Shown here in pieces: positions 7,193 to 12,904 of a stretch of DNA of 12,904 nt. The notes below the pieces were generated by a model, which ran no database searches, was not told where the DNA came from, and worked only from the letters and a program-made list of their open reading frames with translations. The stretch lies in the NCBI GenBank assembly GCA_959601025.1, contig CAUGOD010000052.1, positions 1 to 12,904 on the forward strand, in the 5' to 3' direction. Source of the stretch: an uncultured Oscillospiraceae bacterium (GTDB taxonomy: Bacteria; Bacillota; Clostridia; Oscillospirales; Acutalibacteraceae). Numbering within the stretch: the first letter of the stretch is position 1; every line of letters begins with the position of its first letter. The translations under genes were made by a program, and so were the position numbers.

Positions 7193-7797
7193 TGGGCTCT
7201 ATTTCTTTTACAAAAAGTATTGATTATCAACAAATATACTATTTGTTTGAACGGTCTGTCCTCGGGACAGTCACCCCGTTGGCTGCGGATTGCGGGATGG
7301 TCTGCGGCGGGGCCTGTTGCCGGAACCTCCCCGGCGGATACGGGGAGACCCCGTCCGGAATGTTGCTTTTCCCGGGCGAAGACCCGAACCCGGCACAGAA
7401 TTGGCCGGGGGCGCGAATTCTCCCGGCCGGGAAGGAACGGCTTTTCCTCTGCGGTGGAGGCTGCCTTCGGGAGCAACGTCCCCTGGCCTGCCGAATCTTT
7501 CCTCTCTTCCCTTATTACCGAGAGGACGGACGCATCCGGGCGGTATACGATCCCCGCGCCTGGCGGGTATGTCCCCTGGTGCGGGAACGCGCGCAGGTTT
7601 CCCTCCGCCGGGACTTCGTCCGGACAGTTCGTCTGGCCGGACGGCTGGTCGCCCGTACGGAAGAAGGCCGCGATTTCCTGAAATGGCAGTCGGCGGAAAT
7701 CGATGAGATCAACCGTTTTCTCCGGCTGGATAAGGAGCGTTCCCCCCTCTGCCGAAAATCACTCCGCGGCGATATGCCGCAGCGAAAGGATGGATAA
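7192..7797 (+). CDS. YkgJ-like cysteine-cluster protein
   Basis: A 201-residue protein with nine cysteines. The clusters are CGMVCGGACC (C34, C38, C42, C43), CGGGC (C87, C91), LACRIFPLFP (C100), C127 in RVCPL, and C187. The spacing C-x3-C-x3-CC ... C-x3-C-x8-CRIFP ... CP is the pattern of YkgJ-type proteins, which are predicted to bind zinc or an iron-sulfur cluster but have no well-established reaction. The ATG at 7192 overlaps the cyclophilin stop (TAATG) and no separate Shine-Dalgarno sequence is seen, so translation is probably coupled. The frame is open further upstream, but that part lies inside the cyclophilin gene. The C-terminal part (about 130-201) is Arg-rich and helical-looking. 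Placed between two cyclophilins; a role in metal handling or redox is a guess. Confidence 0.8.
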   Translation: MGSISFTKSIDYQQIYYLFERSVLGTVTPLAADCGMVCGGACCRNLPGGYGETPSGMLLFPGEDPNPAQNWPGARILPAGKERLFLCGGGCLREQRPLACRIFPLFPYYREDGRIRAVYDPRAWRVCPLVRERAQVSLRRDFVRTVRLAGRLVARTEEGRDFLKWQSAEIDEINRFLRLDKERSPLCRKSLRGDMPQRKDG

Positions 7798-7803
7798 CGC
7801 AGG

Positions 7804-8682
7804 ATGAAAAACACCAGAAGGACGATCCGGGTTATGGCCGCTCTCGCAGCAGCCCTGCTCAGCGCCGCGCTGCTCGGCGGCTGCACCAAAAAGGACGAGA
7901 CACCGAAAAACAACGTTGGAACCGCCTACCCCGACAAAACGGTCGGTTTTCAGCTTGAGAAGCCGGCGGCGGGCGACGCCATCGCGATCATGCACACCAG
8001 CATGGGCGATATGTCCATCCGCTTTTTCCCCGAAGCCGCGCCTAAAGCGGTAGAGAATTTCACTGCCCATGCGAAAAACGGCTATTACGACGGCCTGATC
8101 TTCCACCGGGTAATCGAAAACTTCATGATCCAGGGCGGTGACCCAAAGGGAACCGGCACGGGCGGCGAAAGCATCTGGGGCAAGTCGTTCGAGGACGAAT
8201 TTGACCAGAAGCTGCTCAATCTGCGGGGTTCTCTGGCCATGGCGAATTCCGGTGTGAACACCAACGGCAGCCAGTTTTTTATCAACCAGAGCAAGGCGGA
8301 ATCCTTCAGCAAGGACAGCTACGATTACGACACCCTGTATTCCAATTATTCTTCCTATTATGAGCAATATGTCAAGCTTTATGGAACCAACTTCACCAGC
8401 CAATATCCCACAGTGGATGATTTCATCGACAATTATGTCGGCGGCATCAATCCCAACAGCAAAATGGTTCCCGATGAAGTATGGGAGCTGTATGGGCGGA
8501 CAGGCGGCAACATTAATTTGGACGGCGCCTGGCGGGCCAAGGGCGGCCATACGGTATTCGGCCAGGTGTTTGAGGGGCTGGACGTTCTGGACGCCATCGC
8601 GGCGGTGGAAACCGATTCGAACGACAAGCCGGTGACCGACGTGGTGATCAACAGCATTGAAATCACCGAATACGCAGGATAA
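7804..8682 (+). CDS. Cyclophilin-type peptidyl-prolyl isomerase, lipoprotein
   Basis: A 292-residue exported folding catalyst. Residues 1-26 form a lipoprotein signal (basic start KNTRRTIR, hydrophobic core, LLGGC) with lipid-attachment C27, so it should sit on the outer face of the membrane. The cyclophilin domain starts near residue 58; R102 and Q110 (FHRVIENFMIQGGDP), GTGGESIWG (117-125) and ANSGVNTNGSQFF (147-159) are intact. An insertion of about 85 residues (163-247), rich in Tyr, Ser and Asp, separates this from HTVFGQVFEGLDVLDAI (249-265). The loop bearing the drug-binding Trp is altered (AWRAKGGH in place of WLDxKH). The nearest Shine-Dalgarno match, AAAGGA (7785-7790), lies inside the previous gene, 13 nt from the ATG. 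Spacing of 6 nt places it in the same operon. Confidence 0.94.
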   Translation: MKNTRRTIRVMAALAAALLSAALLGGCTKKDETPKNNVGTAYPDKTVGFQLEKPAAGDAIAIMHTSMGDMSIRFFPEAAPKAVENFTAHAKNGYYDGLIFHRVIENFMIQGGDPKGTGTGGESIWGKSFEDEFDQKLLNLRGSLAMANSGVNTNGSQFFINQSKAESFSKDSYDYDTLYSNYSSYYEQYVKLYGTNFTSQYPTVDDFIDNYVGGINPNSKMVPDEVWELYGRTGGNINLDGAWRAKGGHTVFGQVFEGLDVLDAIAAVETDSNDKPVTDVVINSIEITEYAG

Positions 8683-8708
8683 AGCCGGGATTTCCCCGGA
8701 ACAATGGC

Positions 8709-8741
8709 CAAGGGCGGGATGCCGATTGCATCCCGCCCTTG
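8709..8741. terminator. Bidirectional terminator between convergent genes
   Basis: A perfect 14-bp stem (8709-8722 with 8728-8741) closes the loop CGATT. It sits between the cyclophilin lipoprotein stop (8682) and the end of the minus-strand esterase (8761), so it can serve both. The T-run after the stem is poor on the plus strand (TTGTAT) and absent on the minus strand. Confidence 0.7.
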
Positions 8742-8760
8742 TTGTATATCGAAAATATAA

Positions 8761-10074
8761 TTAATTCCAGCCCATGATCTCCTGCAGCTTGGCGATTAGT
8801 TCGCCCGCCATCCGGCGATGGGTCTTCAGGGACGGATGCCAGCCGGAGCCAAGCCCTTCCTCATTGGTGGTCGCGGCAAAGGTCATGGCGTATATCTTCT
8901 TATCCCCGGCGCTGTTCCTCGCCGCCACCTGCGCCTCGATCCGTTCAAACAGCCGGAGCCCTTCGTCGCTGATCGGTCCCAGGGTACAGAGGATCACCGC
9001 ATCCGGGCGGTTTTTGCGGACCGTATCCAGCAGGGAGGAGTACGCGTCGCCGAAGGCGTCCCGCGCCTCGTCCCCTGCCAGCCGGGTATAGGACTGATCG
9101 TTGGTCCCCAGGTTGATTACCACCACGTCCGGCTGCCAGAAGTCAAAATCGTACAGCTCCTGCTCCTTTTCCAACCGGCCATATCCGGCATAATCCACCC
9201 AGCCGTACAGGTCCTTCATCAGGAAGCCATCGTTCGGCTTATCCGAGGATTCGGTATAGGAGGAATACACGCCGATCCCCGACCAGCTGATGCACTGCAT
9301 ATCCGCATCCAATGCGCGCGCCGTCAGCGCCGCATAGGTCTCGCATCCGTTTTCCGTTTCGGTAAGGAAGGGGTCCTCCAATGCTCCCTCATTCCCGTAG
9401 CCGCAGGTATAGGAATCCCCCAGAAACTCGATCCGGCGGGCGGCGGCCTGTGTAGGCGTCAGCGTTCCTCCTTCATCGGGCAAGAAACCCCGCAGACCGA
9501 TGCTGCTGCTCTGCGCCTCCGACCGTTTCAGCACCCGGATTTTCACCGTCCGCTCGGTTTCGGACTCAAACAGCGTCACCGTGCGCTCCTGCTTCTCCAT
9601 GGTGAATACCTGGGTCGGCGTATTCATATCCTCTACATACACCGCCATATAGGGGCGGCCGGTTTTATTCCGAAGGGAGTTCAGATCAATCACGAAATCC
9701 GCCTGCAGCTTTTTTCCGGTAAAGGTCAGCTCGAAGCCGGTGTTGGTGTAGCTGAAATACACCGCGCCGCTTTCCTCGTCATAAAAATGCCGGCCTAACA
9801 GCCGGGCGGCATTCTCGATCGGGAGCGTTTCCCCGTTCGGAAGCCGTCCGGAGGAGACGGAAGAACCGGTCGTCCTGTCCGCGGATTGCATGGATGATTC
9901 CCCCTCGCTGGAATTGGTTACATTCGTTGATGTCACGCTTTCCCCGCCTGATTCGCCCGGCCCCGCACAGGCGCTCAGCAGCATCAGAGGGACGGCGGCC
10001 AGCGCCAGCAGAGACGCCGGCGCATTCCGGCGGCGGCAGCGGCTGTGTCGCTTTTGGCGCATACGGACTACCAT
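8761..10074 (-). CDS. CE2-type SGNH esterase lipoprotein (acetyl-xylan-esterase-like)
   Basis: Predicted surface carbohydrate deacetylase of 437 residues. The N-terminus is very basic, then hydrophobic, with lipobox LSAC (C36). Residues 37-78 are a Ser/Thr/Glu/Gly-rich linker. A jelly-roll-like domain typical of CE2 enzymes spans about 85-200 (ARLLGRHFY near 90-98; MAVYVED). The SGNH domain follows: FLGDSYTCGYG with S221, GTND with N325, and GWHPS with H413. The Asp normally three residues before the His is replaced (S410), which fits CE2 members known to use a Ser-His dyad. Start is fixed by GAAGGAG (10084-10090), 9 nt before the ATG. It has its own promoter and may not be co-transcribed with the sigma/propeller pair upstream. 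Likely substrate: acetylated plant polysaccharide or host glycan, inferred. Confidence 0.88.
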   Translation of the reverse strand: MVVRMRQKRHSRCRRRNAPASLLALAAVPLMLLSACAGPGESGGESVTSTNVTNSSEGESSMQSADRTTGSSVSSGRLPNGETLPIENAARLLGRHFYDEESGAVYFSYTNTGFELTFTGKKLQADFVIDLNSLRNKTGRPYMAVYVEDMNTPTQVFTMEKQERTVTLFESETERTVKIRVLKRSEAQSSSIGLRGFLPDEGGTLTPTQAAARRIEFLGDSYTCGYGNEGALEDPFLTETENGCETYAALTARALDADMQCISWSGIGVYSSYTESSDKPNDGFLMKDLYGWVDYAGYGRLEKEQELYDFDFWQPDVVVINLGTNDQSYTRLAGDEARDAFGDAYSSLLDTVRKNRPDAVILCTLGPISDEGLRLFERIEAQVAARNSAGDKKIYAMTFAATTNEEGLGSGWHPSLKTHRRMAGELIAKLQEIMGWN

Positions 10075-10141
10075 TTTTCCACGCTCCTTCTTCGTTCCTC
10101 ATTTTTACAGCAAACCGTCGAAAAAGCGGTTGTCTGTCTAA

Positions 10142-10170
10142 AGTATAGGTGAAAGCGCCGCGCTTGTCTT
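10142..10170 (-). promoter_or_regulatory. Promoter for the CE2 esterase gene
   Basis: On the minus strand AAGACA (10165-10170, 4 of 6 matches to TTGACA) and TATACT (10142-10147, 5 of 6) are 17 nt apart, 67 nt before the start codon. The rest of 10171-10245 holds no further feature that I can support. Confidence 0.6.
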
Positions 10171-10245
10171 TGCCATTTCTGGCGGTATACCAAACAATAC
10201 TTGCTTTTCAAAACATGCGGCCGATAGGCCCCCGGGGAAGGGCTG

Positions 10246-10289
10246 GGAATATCAATGCGGGCCGCTTTTGCGGCCCGCATTGATATTCC
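10246..10289 (-). terminator. 20-bp hairpin downstream of the beta-propeller gene
   Basis: A perfect 20-bp inverted repeat (10246-10265 with 10270-10289) closes a TTTT loop (AAAA on the minus strand). It starts 22 nt past the beta-propeller stop and lies upstream of the esterase promoter, so it separates the two transcripts. There is no uridine run on the minus strand after the stem, so termination may be Rho-assisted, or the stem may protect the mRNA 3' end. Confidence 0.6.
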
Positions 10290-10311
10290 TGTTTTCTGGG
10301 GGACTGGAGGA

Positions 10312-12252
10312 TCAGAAGAAAAGTTCTCCGGCTTCCTGAAAATCACTCAGGGAGTAAGCGCGCACTTCGCCGTTTCCCGCCACATAGAAGGTATCCCCGA
10401 TATACAGGCCGCGGGTACGATACAGGTCGGCGCCGGCCGGCAGCTCCGCCCGGAGGTAGAAACCGCGTATCTCGGAATACCCGTAAATCGAATATCCTGT
10501 ATCGGTCGGGAACCCGATGAGGTTCCGTTCGGCGGAAATCAGGAACGCCTTGTGGTTATAGGACGCCTCCGACCAGCCAAAACCGAGCGGAAGAGTATGC
10601 CTTTCGCTCACATCCATGGGATCGGACACGTCGAACATTGACAGCTTCAGCCCATCGGTACGGCCGGTCTCCGGGTCCGCCGACTGGCCGAAGCCGAACA
10701 GCAGGCCGTCCGTATACGGATGGAGATAGTCGGAGAAGCCGGGGATTTTCAGCGCGCTGAGGATACGGGGAGAAGCCGGGTCGGAGAGCTCCACAGTAAA
10801 GAGCGGATCCACCTGGCGGAAGGTCACGAAGTAGCCGATCGGCCCGTCAAAGCGGACGGAATAGACCCGTTCGCCCTGAGCCAGGTTCTCCAGCCGGCCC
10901 ATTATCTTCAGCTCTTCATTCAGGGTGTACAGGCAGTTCGTGGACTCGCCGGGGGTATAGGTCACCAGACCGTCTTTCTCCGTCTCCATTCCACCGTCCA
11001 CGGTGGTCACCACCCGGAACACGCTTTGGTATTCATCCATCGAAAACTGATTGAGCAGTGTCCCCGGCACCGATCCGGAGGCCGCGAGCTCTACCTCCCC
11101 GCCCTTCAATGAGAAGCGGAGCAGGTTGGTCCGCTGTGTATGCCAGCCATTTTCCTGTTTCACCGCCTGCGGCGAAGCGATTAGAAGGTTCTCCGCGCTG
11201 GCATATAGGCTCTGCCCGCAGCCGAACACCGATTTGGCGGAGGAATGTGTTTTCGGATCCCGGATATCCGTCGCCGTGACCACAATATACTGCCGGTCGG
11301 ACGGAGAGGCGGCGATGCAGATATCCTCCGCCGCCATCGCCGCGCCCTCCCCCTCCTGATACAGGCAGGGAATATAGGTTTCCGGCCGGGACTTTTTCGC
11401 TGTTCCGGCCAGGGTATAGGTGGACACCAGATACAGGGTGTCCCCCACCAGCCGGGAGGAAAGATAGGTTCCGCTTTGTCCCAGTTCATTCAGCCGCGCC
11501 GGCTTTGCCCGATCGGAAATATCATACACCGCGGCACGGATGCTTCCCCCGCTCCACGCATCGGTGTAACGCTCCTCCCCGAAGGACGACGAAACGGAAT
11601 ATACCGATTCCAGCACCGCCAGGCGATCCCCCGCCACATAAAGCTCCAGCGCCTCGGCGGAGGCGTCCTCCTCCGCCAGCGGAATCATGGCCGTCTGTTC
11701 CATCGTCCCGCCATCCGCCCGGACAATAACGATATGGTTGTTCGAAAGAATATAGAGATACTCGCCGTCGGTTTTCACAACGTCGGCCTCGTCCACGCCG
11801 TCCACCTGCACATTGGTTCCGGAATAGCCGCTGTTGGTATCGCTTCCCTGTGCTCCCGCCATGTCGGCCGCGGTATCCGATCCGAAGGCGGCTTCGGGCA
11901 TGGCGGTAAATTTATTGCCGAAATTAAAGTTGAAAAGCTCTTCCCTCGGTTCCATGGATTTGACCAGCGCATACAGGTCGTCGTAGTCCGCGGCCACCGA
12001 AACCTTCGCCGTATCCGGCAGCGGCAGGGGACGGTTCCGCCAGCCGAAATAGCCCGCGCCGGCGGCGAGCAGCACCGCCGCGCAAGATGCCGTGGCTGTC
12101 ATCGCCAGGGCCCAGCGCCGACGGGACTTTTTCCCTGCGGGCCGCGACTTTTCCTCCTTCTGTGTGTCCTGCATCCGGACCTCCAGATGACGAAGCAGCG
12201 CTTCGTCCGGTTTGATCTTATCATTATCCCGGCGATAAGCGTCCTCAAACAT
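10312..12252 (-). CDS. Membrane-anchored beta-propeller protein, probable anti-sigma partner
   Basis: A 646-residue protein with three parts: a charged cytosolic tail (1-46, FEDAYRRDNDKIKPDEALLRH), one membrane segment (about 47-70) preceded by KKSRRRW, and a large outside domain. The motif TNVQVDGVDEADVVKTDGEY (146-165) is the hallmark of the secreted C-terminal beta-propeller family (Beta_propel). Blade-like repeats follow: LYILSNNHIVIVRA, LELYVAGDRLAVLE, AAVYDISDRAKPARL, FTVELSDPASPRIL, LSMFDVSDPMDV. The ATG overlaps the sigma-factor gene by 8 nt, with AAAGGAG inside that gene as its Shine-Dalgarno sequence. The cytosolic tail plus membrane helix next to an ECF sigma factor suggest that it holds the sigma factor and senses an outside signal. 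That role is inferred; no known anti-sigma motif such as a zinc-binding HxxxCxxC is present. Confidence 0.88.
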   Translation of the reverse strand: MFEDAYRRDNDKIKPDEALLRHLEVRMQDTQKEEKSRPAGKKSRRRWALAMTATASCAAVLLAAGAGYFGWRNRPLPLPDTAKVSVAADYDDLYALVKSMEPREELFNFNFGNKFTAMPEAAFGSDTAADMAGAQGSDTNSGYSGTNVQVDGVDEADVVKTDGEYLYILSNNHIVIVRADGGTMEQTAMIPLAEEDASAEALELYVAGDRLAVLESVYSVSSSFGEERYTDAWSGGSIRAAVYDISDRAKPARLNELGQSGTYLSSRLVGDTLYLVSTYTLAGTAKKSRPETYIPCLYQEGEGAAMAAEDICIAASPSDRQYIVVTATDIRDPKTHSSAKSVFGCGQSLYASAENLLIASPQAVKQENGWHTQRTNLLRFSLKGGEVELAASGSVPGTLLNQFSMDEYQSVFRVVTTVDGGMETEKDGLVTYTPGESTNCLYTLNEELKIMGRLENLAQGERVYSVRFDGPIGYFVTFRQVDPLFTVELSDPASPRILSALKIPGFSDYLHPYTDGLLFGFGQSADPETGRTDGLKLSMFDVSDPMDVSERHTLPLGFGWSEASYNHKAFLISAERNLIGFPTDTGYSIYGYSEIRGFYLRAELPAGADLYRTRGLYIGDTFYVAGNGEVRAYSLSDFQEAGELFF

Positions 12253-12721
12253 CAGTAATCGCTTCTCCTTTCAGCGTGTCGCGCAGTAGAGCCCGGGCGC
12301 GGTGGAGACGGGTCTTCACCGTGGCCTCCTTGCAATCCAGAAGGCTGCCGATCTCCGCCACCGAGTACCCTTCGTAGTAATAGAGATGCACCACCGTGCG
12401 ATAGGTTTTCGGCAGCCGCAGGACGGCGTCGTACACCTCGCCGGTTTCCTGCATTTCGGCAACCAGCGTATCGTCCATCGGCACGGTTTTCCGGAACCAG
12501 GCGGACATCAGCAGCGTTTTGCTGCAGTTAATGGTTGTCCGGATCAACCAGGCGCGGCGATGCTCCTCGTCCTGAAAATCCGGCGCGCTGCGGATATAAC
12601 GGAGAAAAACCTCCTGCAGGATGTCGTCTGCGTCATACCGGCTTTTGGTACGCGCAAAGGCAAGACGGTACACCATATCGGCGTACCTGGACAGGACTGC
12701 GGCCGCAGAATCCATGGTCAT
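12245..12721 (-). CDS. ECF RNA polymerase sigma factor
   Basis: A 158-residue sigma-70-family factor of the extracytoplasmic-function class. Region 2 spans about 8-70 (ADMVYRLAFARTKSRYDADD, then ILQEVFLRY). Region 4 spans about 95-150 with the helix-turn-helix YSVAEIGSLLDCKEATVKTR (119-138) and RLHRARALLRD. It would direct RNA polymerase to a small regulon including its own promoter. The open frame runs on to a GTG at 12883, giving 212 residues, but the extra 54 residues lie over the upstream hairpins and promoter and match no sigma region. AGGAGG (12729-12734) sits 7 nt before the ATG at 12721, which is chosen. Its product resembles SigM/SigW-type factors; I cannot assign a subfamily. Confidence 0.93.
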   Translation of the reverse strand: MTMDSAAAVLSRYADMVYRLAFARTKSRYDADDILQEVFLRYIRSAPDFQDEEHRRAWLIRTTINCSKTLLMSAWFRKTVPMDDTLVAEMQETGEVYDAVLRLPKTYRTVVHLYYYEGYSVAEIGSLLDCKEATVKTRLHRARALLRDTLKGEAITDV

Positions 12722-12736
12722 GCCATACCCTCCTAT

Positions 12737-12750
12737 CCGCCTTTCGGCGG
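12737..12750 (-). promoter_or_regulatory. GAAA-tetraloop hairpin just before the sigma-factor Shine-Dalgarno
   Basis: On the minus strand CCGCC-GAAA-GGCGG forms a 5-bp G+C stem with a GNRA loop, 2 nt upstream of the AGGAGG Shine-Dalgarno sequence. It could affect mRNA stability or ribosome access in the 5' leader. There is no direct evidence of regulation. Confidence 0.4.
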
Positions 12751-12800
12751 CGATGCTCGGGAAGGGGCTATCACCGGCCTCTCCCTTCACATAAATAACA

Positions 12801-12825
12801 CTCGTCAAGCCGGGAAAAGGTTTCA
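12801..12825 (-). promoter_or_regulatory. Possible ECF-type autoregulatory promoter
   Basis: On the minus strand TGAAACC (12819-12825), continuing into TTTTCC, matches the ECF -35 class (AAC core), and CGAG (12801-12804) lies 14 nt past the AACC box. That is shorter and less exact than the usual AAC-N16-CGTC/CGTA spacing. It lies 80 nt before the chosen start. Confidence 0.4.
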
Positions 12826-12857
12826 GCAATTTTAAATTTTTTTGGAAATAATCAAAA

Positions 12858-12876
12858 CCACCCGTTGAACGGGTGG
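12858..12876 (-). terminator. Hairpin with trailing T-run at the right edge
   Basis: CCACCCGT and ACGGGTGG form an 8-bp stem around TCA on the minus strand, followed by TTTTGATTATTT. This could terminate a minus-strand gene lying off the window. Alternatively it is the end hairpin of an IS200/IS605-like element. Confidence 0.45.
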
Positions 12877-12883
12877 CTTGCAC

Positions 12884-12900
12884 AGCCCCTAAAAGGGGCT
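12884..12900. other. Second hairpin at the right edge
   Basis: AGCCCCT-AAA-AGGGGCT forms a 7-bp perfect stem. Only 7 nt separate it from the hairpin at 12858-12876. Paired hairpins of this sort occur in the leader of IS200-type transposase genes; the window ends before this can be tested. Confidence 0.4.
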
Positions 12901-12904
12901 ATTA

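Noticed and set aside
12722..12883. N-terminal extension of the sigma factor from a GTG at 12883
   Set aside because: The extra 54 residues run over a terminator-like hairpin and the promoter region, match no sigma-factor region, and a strong AGGAGG Shine-Dalgarno sequence points to the ATG at 12721.

Overview
The window looks like a chromosomal segment from a fairly GC-rich anaerobic Clostridia member, probably of the Oscillospiraceae/Ruminococcaceae type. This is inferred from gene content and not from any marker gene: an archaeal-type proline--tRNA ligase, subunits of a sodium-pumping decarboxylase, a carbohydrate-esterase-2 lipoprotein, and an ECF sigma factor paired with a membrane-anchored beta-propeller protein. 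Shine-Dalgarno sequences are strong and AGGAG-like. I count 12 protein genes, two of them with starts trimmed from the longest reading frame. I see no tRNA, rRNA or CRISPR array.

Layout. Positions 1-170 hold a degenerate repeat of about 55 bp downstream of a minus-strand ABC exporter pair (ATPase 1724-2455, permease 171-1727, ATGA overlap). A compact divergent promoter region (2456-2676) separates this pair from a plus-strand block: OadB-like Na+-pump beta subunit (2677-3846), a 56-residue OadG-like gamma subunit (3878-4048) and proS (4106-5542). The proS stop codon lies inside a 13-bp palindrome that starts a two-copy tandem double-hairpin repeat (5534-5667). After it comes a second plus-strand block: cytosolic SGNH hydrolase (5839-6543), cytosolic cyclophilin (6593-7192), a YkgJ-like cysteine-cluster protein (7192-7797) and a cyclophilin lipoprotein (7804-8682). 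A 14-bp hairpin separates this from the minus-strand genes: CE2-type esterase lipoprotein (8761-10074), then the beta-propeller protein (10312-12252) and its ECF sigma factor (12245-12721). The right edge carries two hairpins that may be a terminator or the end of an IS200/IS605-type element lying off the window.

How the genes fit together. The ABC pair is a self-contained exporter of unknown substrate. OadB plus OadG form the membrane part of a Na+-translocating decarboxylase, but no carboxyltransferase or biotin-carrier gene is present here. The two cyclophilins are paralogues with near-identical DNA tracts, one kept in the cytosol and one exported and elaborated with an insertion. The sigma factor and propeller genes overlap by 8 nt, and the propeller protein has a short cytosolic tail, one membrane segment and a large outside domain. 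That is the layout expected of an anti-sigma or surface-sensing partner. Most genes are ordinary; the more unusual signals are the tandem hairpin repeat, the cyclophilin duplication, the orphan decarboxylase subunits and the sigma/propeller unit.
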